Positions 24,464-32,004 of a stretch of DNA of 64,000 nucleotides are shown here, one piece after another. A program made the position numbers and the translations under genes. Source of the stretch: Mesorhizobium sp. J428. GTDB lineage: Bacteria > Pseudomonadota > Alphaproteobacteria > Rhizobiales > Rhizobiaceae. Under the pieces are notes generated by a model. The model saw nothing but the letters and a program-made list of their open reading frames with translations. It was not told the DNA's origin and did no database searches. Positions within the stretch are counted from its first letter, which is position 1. Each line of letters starts with the position of its first letter. The stretch lies in NCBI RefSeq assembly GCF_024699925.1, contig NZ_JAJOMX010000001.1, forward strand, positions 1,712,001 to 1,776,000, read 5' to 3'.

Positions 24464-25159
24464 GTGAGCCGACTGCACGCCGAAAACCATCTCGTCTCGC
24501 GGATCGGATGGCTGCGGGCGGCCGTGCTGGGCGCCAATGACGGCATCGTCTCGACGGCGAGCCTCATCGTCGGCGTCGCGTCTGCCTCGGCCGGCACGTC
24601 CGAGGTGCTGGTGGCGGGCGTCGCAGGTCTGGTGGCGGGCGCCATGTCGATGGCTGCCGGAGAATATGTGTCGGTCAGCTCGCAGTCGGATACGGAGCGG
24701 GCCGATCTCGATCGCGAGAGGGCGGAACTCAAGACACAACCGGAGTTCGAACGGCAGGAGCTCGCGGACCTCTACGTCAAGCGAGGGGTCGCACCGGAGC
24801 TCGCGCTACGAGTGGCGGACCAGCTGATGGCCAGGGACGCGCTCGGCGCCCATGCCCATGACGAGCTCGGCATTTCAGATATGACGACGGCGCGGCCAAT
24901 CCAGGCGGCGCTGACCTCGGCCGCGACCTTCGCGGTCGGAGCGGCGCTACCGCTGCTTATGGTCGTCGTCGCGCCGGCTTCGCTGTTGGTCGCGACGGTG
25001 TCCGGAGCATCACTGCTCTTCCTCGCGCTTCTCGGTGCGCTCGGGGCTGGGGCCGGCGGCGCGGACGTGCTGCGCGCCACCGTCCGCGTCACCTTCTGGG
25101 GCGCCTTCGCGATGGCGCTGACCGCAGGCATCGGCGCGGTGGTGGGTACGGCGGTTTGA
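24464..25159 (+). CDS. VIT1/CCC1 family iron/manganese transporter
   Basis: This 231-residue membrane protein is of the vacuolar iron transporter family. The first-helix signature IGWLRAAVLGANDGIVSTASLIVGV, the following VAGLVAGAMSMAAGEYVSVSSQSDTE and the Glu/Asp-rich cytoplasmic loop (RERAELKTQPEFERQELADLYVKRGV) are family hallmarks; further helices follow residue 140. It probably exports Fe2+ or Mn2+ from the cytoplasm. GTG 24464 has AGGA nine bases upstream. An upstream FixK/Fnr-like box suggests induction at low oxygen. Confidence 0.9.
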   Translation: MSRLHAENHLVSRIGWLRAAVLGANDGIVSTASLIVGVASASAGTSEVLVAGVAGLVAGAMSMAAGEYVSVSSQSDTERADLDRERAELKTQPEFERQELADLYVKRGVAPELALRVADQLMARDALGAHAHDELGISDMTTARPIQAALTSAATFAVGAALPLLMVVVAPASLLVATVSGASLLFLALLGALGAGAGGADVLRATVRVTFWGAFAMALTAGIGAVVGTAV

Positions 25160-25162
25160 CGC

Positions 25163-27061
25163 CTACAGGATCGTCTTGCCCTTCAGCGCTTCACCGATCT
25201 CGCCGAGGATGGCGGGGTCATCGATCGTCGCCGGCATGTTCCAGGCCTCTCCGTCGGCGATCTTCTGCATCGTGCCGCGCAGGATCTTGCCCGAGCGGGT
25301 CTTGGGCAGGCGCTTGACGGCGACCGCGGTGCGGAAGGCCGCGACCGGGCCGATGCGGTCGCGCACCAGCGCCACGATCTCCTTCTCGATCTCGTGAGGA
25401 TCGCGCTTCACGCCGGCCGAGAGCACCACGAAGCCGAGCGGCAGCTGGCCTTTCATCTCGTCGGCGACGCCGATGACGGCGCATTCGGCGACGTCGGGAT
25501 GCGAGGCCACGACCTCTTCCATCGCGCCGGTCGACAGGCGGTGGCCGGCGACGTTGATGATGTCGTCGGTGCGGGCCATGATGAACAGATAACCGTCCGC
25601 GTCGAGATAGCCGGCGTCGGCGGTCTTGTAGTAGCCGGGGAACTCCGCGAGATAGGCGTTGAAGAAGCGCTCGTCGGCGTTCCACAGCGTCGGCAGGCAG
25701 CCCGGAGGCAGCGGCAGCTTGACCAGCACGTTGCCGAGCGTGCCCGCCGGAACGGCGTGGCCGGCATCGTCCAGCACTTCCATCTTGTAGCCCGGCATTG
25801 CCACGCCCGGCGAACCGAGCTTGACCGGCAGCATGCCGAGCCCGACCGGGTTCTGGCTGATCGGCGAGCCGGTCTCGGTCTGCCACCAGTGGTCGATGAC
25901 CGGCACGCCGAGATGTGCCTGCGCCCACTCGATCGTCGGCGGATCGCCGCGCTCGCCGGCGAGGAAGAGGGTGCGGAACTTCGACAGGTCATACTTGCCG
26001 ATGAACTCGCCGTTCGGGTCCTGGCCCTTGATGGCGCGGAAGGCGGTGGGCGCGGTGAACAGCGAGACGACGCCATGCTCCGCAATCACCCGCCAGAAGG
26101 TGCCGGCGTCGGGCGTGCCGACCGGCTTGCCCTCGAACAGGATGGTCGTGCAGCCGTGCAGCAGCGGCGCGTAGACGATGTAGGAGTGGCCGACGACCCA
26201 GCCGACGTCCGAGGCCGCCCAGAACACCTCGCCCGGCTTGACGCCGAACTCGTTCCACATCGACCATTCGAGCGCGACCATGTGGCCGCCGGTGTCGCGC
26301 ACCACGCCCTTGGGCTGGCCGGTCGTTCCGGAGGTGTAGAGGATGTAGAGCGAATCGGTGGCGAGCATCGGCTCGCAGGGCACGGCGCGGCCGCGGGCGG
26401 CGGAGACGAGCGTGGCATAGTCGTGGTCGCGGCCCTCGATCATCGCAGCCGCGAGCTGCGGCCGCTGCAGCACAAGGCAGAAGTCCGGCTTGTGCGCGGC
26501 CATGTCGATTGCGCCGTCGAGCAGCGGCTTGTAGGCGACAGTGCGGCCGGGCTCGAGGCCGCAGGAGGCGGCGATGATCGCCTTCGGCGTGCAGTCGTCG
26601 ATGCGGGTGGCGAGCTCCTTGGCCGCGAAGCCGCCGAACACGACCGAGTGGATCGCGCCCAGACGGGCGCAGGCGAGCATGGCGAAGGCGGCTTCCGGCA
26701 CCATCGGCATGTAGATGATGACGCGGTCGCCCTTGCCGATGCCCTTGTCCTTCAGCACGGCAGCGAGCGCGGTGACCTCGCTCAGCAGCTCGGCATAGGT
26801 GAAGGAGGCCTTGGTGCCGGTGATCGCGCTGTCGTGGACCAGAGCCAACTGGTCTGCGCGGCCGGAGGCGACATGCCGGTCCACCGCGTTGTGGCACATA
26901 TTGCCGACCGCGTCCGGAAACCAGCGGCCGTAGACGCCGGCCTTCGGGTCGAAGATGCGCTGCGGCGGCGAGACCCAGTCGATCGCCTCGGCAGCCTCGG
27001 CCCAGAACCCTTCCGGATCCTTCTCCCAGCGCGCATAGACCTCGCGATATGTCGACGCCAT
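25163..27061 (-). CDS. prpE: propionyl-CoA synthetase
   Basis: This 632-residue AMP-forming acyl-CoA synthetase activates propionate to propionyl-CoA. It has the adenylation motif YILYTSGTTGQPKGVVRDTGGH, then SDVGWVVGHSYIVYAPLLHG, WWQTETGSPI, and the C-terminal catalytic lysine region LPKTRSGKILR. YREVYARWEKDPEGFWAEAA at the N-terminus and RDTGGH are the forms seen in PrpE rather than acetyl-CoA synthetase. Monocistronic on the minus strand; no prpBCD genes are nearby. The lysine is a known target of Pat/GNAT acetylation in the family. Confidence 0.92.
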   Translation of the reverse strand: MASTYREVYARWEKDPEGFWAEAAEAIDWVSPPQRIFDPKAGVYGRWFPDAVGNMCHNAVDRHVASGRADQLALVHDSAITGTKASFTYAELLSEVTALAAVLKDKGIGKGDRVIIYMPMVPEAAFAMLACARLGAIHSVVFGGFAAKELATRIDDCTPKAIIAASCGLEPGRTVAYKPLLDGAIDMAAHKPDFCLVLQRPQLAAAMIEGRDHDYATLVSAARGRAVPCEPMLATDSLYILYTSGTTGQPKGVVRDTGGHMVALEWSMWNEFGVKPGEVFWAASDVGWVVGHSYIVYAPLLHGCTTILFEGKPVGTPDAGTFWRVIAEHGVVSLFTAPTAFRAIKGQDPNGEFIGKYDLSKFRTLFLAGERGDPPTIEWAQAHLGVPVIDHWWQTETGSPISQNPVGLGMLPVKLGSPGVAMPGYKMEVLDDAGHAVPAGTLGNVLVKLPLPPGCLPTLWNADERFFNAYLAEFPGYYKTADAGYLDADGYLFIMARTDDIINVAGHRLSTGAMEEVVASHPDVAECAVIGVADEMKGQLPLGFVVLSAGVKRDPHEIEKEIVALVRDRIGPVAAFRTAVAVKRLPKTRSGKILRGTMQKIADGEAWNMPATIDDPAILGEIGEALKGKTIL

Positions 27062-27189
27062 CGATGCCTCCCTCAGATGCGTGGCAGCGTTCTAGACCCT
27101 CGAAGCGCGGCTCGTCCACCTGACCATCGTATAGACTCGGGCGTGCGGGGCTGTTCAAAAGGTGCAAATCGCCGCACAACGGTTTCGCA

Positions 27190-27354
27190 TTGTCCAAAGT
27201 CCTCGCCCTTCTGATCCTCGCCATGATGGCGCTGCATCTGATCCGTCCGCTCGGCCTGCCGGGGCTGCGGCTGCGGCGCGACGTCTGGAAGATCGCGGTG
27301 GCGGCACTGCTCGCGATCGGCGCGACGGTGCTGCTGAGCCACACGGGGCAGTAG
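27190..27354 (+). CDS. small two-helix membrane protein
   Basis: This short 54-residue protein, read from TTG 27190, has two hydrophobic helices (LALLILAMMALHLI and WKIAVAALLAIGATVLL). An RPLGLPGLRLRRD turn joins them. Similar small proteins occur in rhizobia, but I know no function. The ribosome site is weak and the start is TTG, so the exact start is uncertain. Confidence 0.5.
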   Translation: MSKVLALLILAMMALHLIRPLGLPGLRLRRDVWKIAVAALLAIGATVLLSHTGQ

Positions 27355-27450
27355 GGGTAGGCAGTAGGTGCATGTGGCCAGCGCCTGTAAGCCGATCCGG
27401 GCTGCCATTCGTGTTTTCGATCGGGAAACCGGAGCCAAATCCGTCCACGC

Positions 27451-27491
27451 TATCCTTGTCATGGCAGATGCGATATCCTGTCATGACAGAT
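27451..27491. promoter_or_regulatory. tandem operator repeats upstream of vapBC
   Basis: TATCCTTGTCATGGCAGAT (27451-27469) and TATCCTGTCATGACAGAT (27474-27491) are near-identical copies. The second contains the perfect palindrome CTGTCATGACAG (27478-27489). Paired dyads just before an antitoxin gene are typical of VapBC autoregulation. The second copy covers an in-frame ATG at 27483, which supports the GTG at 27507 as the real vapB start. Confidence 0.6.
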
Positions 27492-27506
27492 CGAAAGGAC
27501 GACGCG

Positions 27507-27746
27507 GTGAACCTTCAGATCCGTGACAAGCGCGCTCATGAACTCGCCAGGCGTCTCGCCGAGCGGGACAAGACGACCATGACCGAGGCGGTGATATCGG
27601 CGCTGGAGAACGAGCTAGGGCGTAAGGCGGAAGCTCCGTTGGCAAGCCAGTTCGAAGAGCTCGCGCAAAAGCTTCGGGATATGTCGCCGGGGCCCGGTCG
27701 GGTGATGACGAAGGATGAGATCGATCAGATGTGGGGTCACGATTGA
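27507..27746 (+). CDS. vapB: VapB-family antitoxin
   Basis: This 79-residue antitoxin starts at GTG 27507, preceded by GAAAGGA at good spacing. VNLQIRDKRAHELARRLAERDKTTMTEAVISALENEL is the VapB ribbon-helix-helix-like DNA-binding region. The C-terminal half (ASQFEELAQKLRDMSPG ... DEIDQMWGHD) would wrap and neutralise the toxin. It overlaps the toxin gene by four bases (TTGA). Operator repeats at 27451-27491 imply autoregulation. Confidence 0.88.
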   Translation: MNLQIRDKRAHELARRLAERDKTTMTEAVISALENELGRKAEAPLASQFEELAQKLRDMSPGPGRVMTKDEIDQMWGHD

Positions 27747-28138
27747 TCTTCATCGATACGTCGGTCGTCATCGCGATTCTCACGTCGGAGGGAGACGCGG
27801 CCGAATTGTCCGAGGCGATGGAGGCCGTTCAATATAGGGCGACATCCACCTTGGTCATATTGGAAGCGACGATGCGGCTGTCGACGCTACTCTCGCTTGA
27901 ACCAGCACAGGTCACTGAAATCATCGATGCATTTCTCAGCCGCGGCATGATCGAGATCGTGCCGATTGAGGCGGCTGACAGAAGCTTCGCTGTGAACGCC
28001 TTCGCTCAGTACGGCAAAGGCAGGCGACACCCTGCGCGGCTGAACCTCGCTGATTGCCTGTCCTACGCCTGCGCGAAGCGTCGGGGACTGAAGCTGCTGT
28101 ACAAGGGCGGCGATTTCGCGCTGACCGATCTCGCCTGA
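27743..28138 (+). CDS. vapC: VapC-family PIN-domain toxin ribonuclease
   Basis: This 131-residue PIN-domain endoribonuclease has acidic metal-binding residues: Asp in FIDTSVV near residue 4, Glu in VILEATMRL, Asp in NLADCLSYACAKRRG and Asp in YKGGDFALTDL. These match the PIN catalytic quartet, so the toxin looks intact. The start is TTG 27743, overlapping the antitoxin stop, or GTG 27731. VapC toxins usually cleave tRNA or rRNA. The pair sits between prpE and an SGNH hydrolase without other mobile signs. Confidence 0.9.
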   Translation: MIFIDTSVVIAILTSEGDAAELSEAMEAVQYRATSTLVILEATMRLSTLLSLEPAQVTEIIDAFLSRGMIEIVPIEAADRSFAVNAFAQYGKGRRHPARLNLADCLSYACAKRRGLKLLYKGGDFALTDLA

Positions 28139-28147
28139 GCTACGACC

Positions 28148-28867
28148 TCACCCCTCTCCAAGCACCATCGGCAGCAAATGCTCCGCCCAGGCGGCATAGC
28201 CGGCGGCGGAGGCATGGAAGCCGTCGATGGAGAAGCCTGCGGCGGGGTCGAGGATCGGCAGGCGTGTCGCCGGGATCGCACCGCGTTCGTAGCACAGCGC
28301 CTCGCCTCTGGCGTTGATGACGCCGGCGCGGATTTCGAGGATCTTTCCGAGCATCGGCGGCAGCGCCGGCACGCGCGTCATCTCGACCACCGGCGACCAG
28401 ATCACGCGGGCCTCGGGCCATTTGGCGCGCAGTGCATAGAGCAGGCCGCCGAACTCGCGCTTGAAGCGCGACGCGGTATGGAAGTTCTTGGCGTCGTTGG
28501 TGCCGATGGAGAGCACGATATGGGTCCAAGGCTCCGGCGCGAGATTGGGCAGGACATGGTCACGGATCTGGCCTGACGTCGCCGAATTGAAGCCCGCCGC
28601 GCGCCAGACGACGGCGCGGCCGGTGCGGGCGGAGAGCAGGCGCGCGAGCTCAGCGGCAATGCCCTGTTCCGAGCTTTCGATGCCGACCGAGGCGGCGGAG
28701 GAATCGCCGAGCACCAGGAGCCGGATCTCCGGCTCACTGCCTTCGATGCGATGGCGCACCGGCCCGGATGCCGGCAGCATGCGCGGCGTGCGCCGACGCA
28801 CACCCAAGCCCTGCCAGACATAGACGGGAAAGGCGAGCCAGGAGAGGAACGCGGCAAAGCGGGACAT
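28148..28867 (-). CDS. SGNH/GDSL-type hydrolase
   Basis: This 239-residue esterase-fold protein has an N-terminal hydrophobic segment (FLSWLAFPVYVWQGLGV) that may anchor it. Block I LLVLGDSSAASVG carries the nucleophile Ser, block III LSIGTNDAKN the Asn, and block V DGFHASAAGYAAWA the Asp-His pair. The substrate is unknown; polysaccharide deacetylation or lipid-ester hydrolysis is possible. It converges with vapC and follows the transglutaminase-like gene on the same strand, 58 bases downstream. Confidence 0.88.
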   Translation of the reverse strand: MSRFAAFLSWLAFPVYVWQGLGVRRRTPRMLPASGPVRHRIEGSEPEIRLLVLGDSSAASVGIESSEQGIAAELARLLSARTGRAVVWRAAGFNSATSGQIRDHVLPNLAPEPWTHIVLSIGTNDAKNFHTASRFKREFGGLLYALRAKWPEARVIWSPVVEMTRVPALPPMLGKILEIRAGVINARGEALCYERGAIPATRLPILDPAAGFSIDGFHASAAGYAAWAEHLLPMVLGEG

Positions 28868-28925
28868 GATGCTTGCGATAACGCGACGACGGCTGGGACG
28901 GAAGGAGATTCCGGCAGGCTGCGGC

Positions 28926-29390
28926 TCAGGGCCGCCCTTTCGTCGAGGCAAGCGCCAGCCAAAGCGGCCAGATCTCGTCCACAAGACGATGCAGGCGGGC
29001 GATGGCCTCGGGCGCGGCGGTATCCCTTCCCCCGCCGCGATAGCGCCGCTCCGGGTGCGGAAGGATGACGACCGGTGGGGCGCCGAACTGATCGGCGGTG
29101 ATGTCGATGATCCGGCCTTCCGCCTCGACCCAGCTGTGCGCCCGCCACGACGCGCCATCGAAGAAGCCCAGCTCCAGGCCGTCCTGCGGCACACCGCGGC
29201 AGACGCTGGCATCAATACCGCCGTCGCGCAGCGCCCGTTCCAGAAAGAGGCTGGAGCGGCCGCAGGTGTTGAGCGAGGGGATCGGTGGAACCGTGCCGGA
29301 ATCCAGCAGGTGCCAGCGGCACCAGATGGGCTCCAGGATCGCCCGCGCCATGCGGGCGATACGTTCGATCTCGTTGGGTGTTGGCAGCAT
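28926..29390 (-). CDS. transglutaminase-like uncharacterised protein
   Basis: This 154-residue protein has a plausible Cys-His-Asp triad: Cys in SLNTCGRSSLFLERAL near residue 43, His in SWRAHSWVEAEG near 87, and Asp in RIIDITADQFGAPP near 95-99. The order and context resemble the transglutaminase/papain-like core, but no standard family was recognised. It has no signal peptide. It is probably in a two-gene unit with the SGNH hydrolase downstream. Confidence 0.55.
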   Translation of the reverse strand: MLPTPNEIERIARMARAILEPIWCRWHLLDSGTVPPIPSLNTCGRSSLFLERALRDGGIDASVCRGVPQDGLELGFFDGASWRAHSWVEAEGRIIDITADQFGAPPVVILPHPERRYRGGGRDTAAPEAIARLHRLVDEIWPLWLALASTKGRP

Positions 29391-29450
29391 GTTCGTCGGC
29401 GATGACAGCGGAGGCCGTCGGGCCTCCGTTCGCCACCGCTCCCAGATCGA

Positions 29451-30344
29451 TCAGAACGCCGGAAGCGTCGGGCGCCTGGCAAGCGCGTCGGTGATGATCT
29501 TCTCCGCGGCGGCGCGGCGCTCGCCCGACAGCGGCAGGCGCGGCATGCGCACGCGGTCGTTGGTGCCGATGGCGTGGACTTCGGCCAGCTTGATGTTCTG
29601 GACGAGATAGGTCGAAACATCGAGGTCGAGCAGCGGGCGGAACCAGCGGTAGATCGACAGCGCCTCGTCGCGTCGGCCCTGCTTCATCAGCTGGTAGATC
29701 GCGACCGTCTCGCGCGGGAACGCGGTAACGAGACCGGCCACCCAGCCGATGGCGCCGACCGACAGCGCCTCGAAGGCAAGGTTGTCGACGCCGGTGAACA
29801 GGTCGAAGCGATCGCCGAAGGCGTTGATGATGTCGGTCGAGCGGCGGATGTCGTCGGAGCTTTCCTTGACCGCGACGAAGCGAGCGTCGGCGGCGAGTTC
29901 TTCCATGATCGGAAGAGTCACGTCGGCGCGGTAAGCAAGCCGGTTGGAGTAGATCATGACCGGCAGGTCGCCGGCCGCGGCCACGGCCTTGAGCGCGGCG
30001 ACTGTCTCTTCCGGATTGGTGTGATAGATCGGCGACGGCACGACCATCAGCCCGTCGGCGCCGGCCTGCGCAGCGCGCTTGGCCAGCGAAGCCGCCTCGC
30101 GGGTGGCCGCCTCGTTGATGGTCAGCAGCACCGGCTTCTTGCCGGCCACCTTGCGGGCGGTGCGGAACACGTCGAGCTTCTCGTCATGGCTGAGCATCGG
30201 GCCTTCGCCGAGCGATCCGCAGACGATGATGCCGTCGCAGCCGGCATCCATCTGCAGGCCGAAGCAGCGTTCCATTTCGGCATGGTCGAGACGGTCATCA
30301 GGGGTGAACTTGGTCGTGACAGCTGGGAAAACACCGGCCCACAT
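29451..30344 (-). CDS. DapA-family lyase/deaminase, HypD-like
   Basis: This 297-residue class I aldolase fold protein has a GSLGE motif (variant of GTTGE), Tyr in VPSPIYHTNPE, and the Schiff-base Lys in FVAVKESSDD. The sequence (MWAGVFPAVTTKF, WVAGLVTAFPRETVAIYQLMKQG, WFRPLLDLDVSTYLVQNIKLAE) resembles rhizobial 1-pyrroline-4-hydroxy-2-carboxylate deaminase of hydroxyproline catabolism better than true DHDPS. That assignment is from memory. It is divergent from a GntR regulator and shares its operator region; no epimerase or dehydrogenase of the pathway is adjacent. Confidence 0.75.
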   Translation of the reverse strand: MWAGVFPAVTTKFTPDDRLDHAEMERCFGLQMDAGCDGIIVCGSLGEGPMLSHDEKLDVFRTARKVAGKKPVLLTINEAATREAASLAKRAAQAGADGLMVVPSPIYHTNPEETVAALKAVAAAGDLPVMIYSNRLAYRADVTLPIMEELAADARFVAVKESSDDIRRSTDIINAFGDRFDLFTGVDNLAFEALSVGAIGWVAGLVTAFPRETVAIYQLMKQGRRDEALSIYRWFRPLLDLDVSTYLVQNIKLAEVHAIGTNDRVRMPRLPLSGERRAAAEKIITDALARRPTLPAF

Positions 30345-30358
30345 GATTGATCTCCTTG

Positions 30359-30456
30359 TGATATATCACTGATATATGAGATGGGGAGGCAGGTTGTCAA
30401 TCGCTTTCCGAAGCTGATATATCAAAAATATATCTAACGGAGTCCGCAGATATATG
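30359..30456. promoter_or_regulatory. cluster of GntR-type operator boxes
   Basis: TGATATATCA occurs at 30359-30368 and 30415-30424, TGATATATGA at 30370-30379, and GATATATG at 30449-30456 overlaps the gntR start codon. The palindromic TGATATATCA core is suited to an FCD-type GntR dimer. The boxes flank both divergent promoters, so the regulator probably controls itself and the DapA-family gene. Confidence 0.65.
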
Positions 30457-31098
30457 ACCGAGGCGACTCAGGAGAGCGCCACCAGGCGCGCCTACAGGGC
30501 GCTCGAGCGGATGATCGTCACGCTCGAACTGTCCCCCGGCAGCGTGACCACGGAGGGCGCCCTGATCGAGCGGATCGGGCTCGGCCGCACGCCGGTGCGC
30601 GAGGCGATCCAGCGGCTGGCCTGGGAGGGGTTGCTGGAGGTGCGGGCGCGGGCGGGACTGGCGGTCAAGCCGCTGCACGCGTCCGACTGGGTGAAGATCA
30701 TCGATGCCCGGCGCGGCGTCGAGGCGGTGCTGGCGCGCGCCGCCGCACGGCACGCGACACGCGAGACGGCGCAACGCTTTCACGACGCGTTGCTCTCCAT
30801 GCGCAAAGCCGTGGTCGCCGGCAATGTGCTCGCCTTCCTCCAGGCGGACAAGGCGCTCGACGAAGCGATGGCTGACGCCTCCGACAATCCCTATGCCGCC
30901 ATGGTTGCGGAGCCTTTGCAAATTCACAGCCGCCGCTTCTGGTATCGCTACCAGGCGGAAAGCGGCCTGTCGGCCGCGGCGGACAGGCACATGACCCTGA
31001 TCAAGGCCGTGCTCGAGGGAAATGGCGACGAGGCGGAGGCGGAGTCCGACCGGCTGATGGCCTTGCTACGTTCCTACGCTGAAGAAGCTGCGCGATAG
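30454..31098 (+). CDS. GntR family regulator, FCD domain
   Basis: This 214-residue protein has an N-terminal GntR winged helix (RAYRALERMIVTLELSPGSVTTEGALIERIGLGRTPVREAIQRLAWEGLLEV, residues 9-62) and a helical FCD ligand domain (IIDARRGVEAVLARAAARHA ... ADKALDEAMADAS). The conserved metal or ligand site Asp/His residues are in the usual places. It is divergent from the DapA-family gene; boxes in the shared intergenic region point to local control in response to a substrate of that pathway. Confidence 0.9.
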   Translation: MTEATQESATRRAYRALERMIVTLELSPGSVTTEGALIERIGLGRTPVREAIQRLAWEGLLEVRARAGLAVKPLHASDWVKIIDARRGVEAVLARAAARHATRETAQRFHDALLSMRKAVVAGNVLAFLQADKALDEAMADASDNPYAAMVAEPLQIHSRRFWYRYQAESGLSAAADRHMTLIKAVLEGNGDEAEAESDRLMALLRSYAEEAAR

Positions 31099-31116
31099 CG
31101 CGGACCTGCTCCAGGA

Positions 31117-31503
31117 TCAGGTATCATCGCCCACGGGGGTGGTGACCGCGCCGTCCCAGCCCTCGCCGCTGGCGAGGATGCAGCTGTTGCCGTCGGTACC
31201 GCTGGCGAGGATGGTGAAGGTGCCGGCGTCGGAGACGAACACTTCCACCACGGCCGTCCGATCGATCATGCCCATGCCGCTCGGCGCCTCTTGGAAGACG
31301 GTACCGAGCTGGGCGACGATCTCGTCGCGCGGGCCGCAATTGGAAATCTCAGCCGACTCGGGCGGCACGGCTACATCGGGAATGACTTGGACCGTCGGAC
31401 CTGAAGGCCCCTGGGAGGCGACATGCTGCGCCGGGGTCTGTGCCACGGCCGCGAAACTGCAGGTAAGCGCGAGAGCGCCGATCAAGGGGGCGAGGCGGGA
31501 CAT
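31117..31503 (-). CDS. hypothetical exported protein
   Basis: This 128-residue protein has a signal peptide (MSRLAPLIGALALTCSFAAVAQ, cleavage near residue 22). A short mature domain holds two cysteines (SNCGPRDEIVAQLG, NSCILASGEGW). The strong ribosome site GAGGAG seven bases before ATG 31503 decides the start. The pattern resembles other small rhizobial periplasmic proteins, but the function is unknown. Confidence 0.72.
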   Translation of the reverse strand: MSRLAPLIGALALTCSFAAVAQTPAQHVASQGPSGPTVQVIPDVAVPPESAEISNCGPRDEIVAQLGTVFQEAPSGMGMIDRTAVVEVFVSDAGTFTILASGTDGNSCILASGEGWDGAVTTPVGDDT

Positions 31504-31665
31504 AACCGAACTCCTCATTCGCCGATTTCTGGTTCCGTGAATTCAAGCAGGCGGACGTTTCCACGTTCCATCACGAAAGCCTGCGGAACGTAACAAAACG
31601 AGAGGAAAGGAGGACGAGATGAGGTGGCGGCGCGGCAGAGGAATGGACCCAACTTCCAACGTCGC

Positions 31666-31887
31666 TCACGTCGTTTGGCGACTCCTGATTGTTCGTTGGC
31701 TTTGGATAGCAGCTACCAAGTGGTCTATCGCTGCACGTTCGGTTTCGGGGTTAAAATCTCCGGTCGGGCCGATCTGTGCAATCGGCTTGCCGTAGCGCGT
31801 GACGACAAACGAGTGCCCTTCCCTCGTGCAACGGTAAATCTTTCCGAGGTTTCTTTTCGCTTCGGTGATCGAAAGCCGAACGATCAT
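31666..31887 (-). CDS. Phd/YefM-type antitoxin without partner toxin
   Basis: This 73-residue protein has the Phd/YefM N-terminal DNA-binding pattern LSITEAKRNLGKIYRCTREGHSFVVTRYGKPIAQIGP. The C-terminal segment is a short toxin-binding tail. No RelE, Doc or PIN-type toxin gene lies within several hundred bases on either strand, so it is an orphan or the remnant of a lost module. The surrounding 31504-31665 and 31888-32004 hold nothing else I can support. Confidence 0.68.
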   Translation of the reverse strand: MIVRLSITEAKRNLGKIYRCTREGHSFVVTRYGKPIAQIGPTGDFNPETERAAIDHLVAAIQSQRTIRSRQTT

Positions 31888-32004
31888 TGGAAGTGCCCGC
31901 CAACACGCCCAGATTAGCGGATCTTCCGCTCATTCCAAGCGGTGTGCGAAAAAGAGGCGGCGCATCGCTGCACCGCCTCAGTCGAGATCGCCTTTGGGAG
32001 GAGA

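Noticed and set aside
25394..27214. 606-codon plus-strand frame
   Set aside because: Antisense of prpE, no recognisable domain; a shadow of biased codons.
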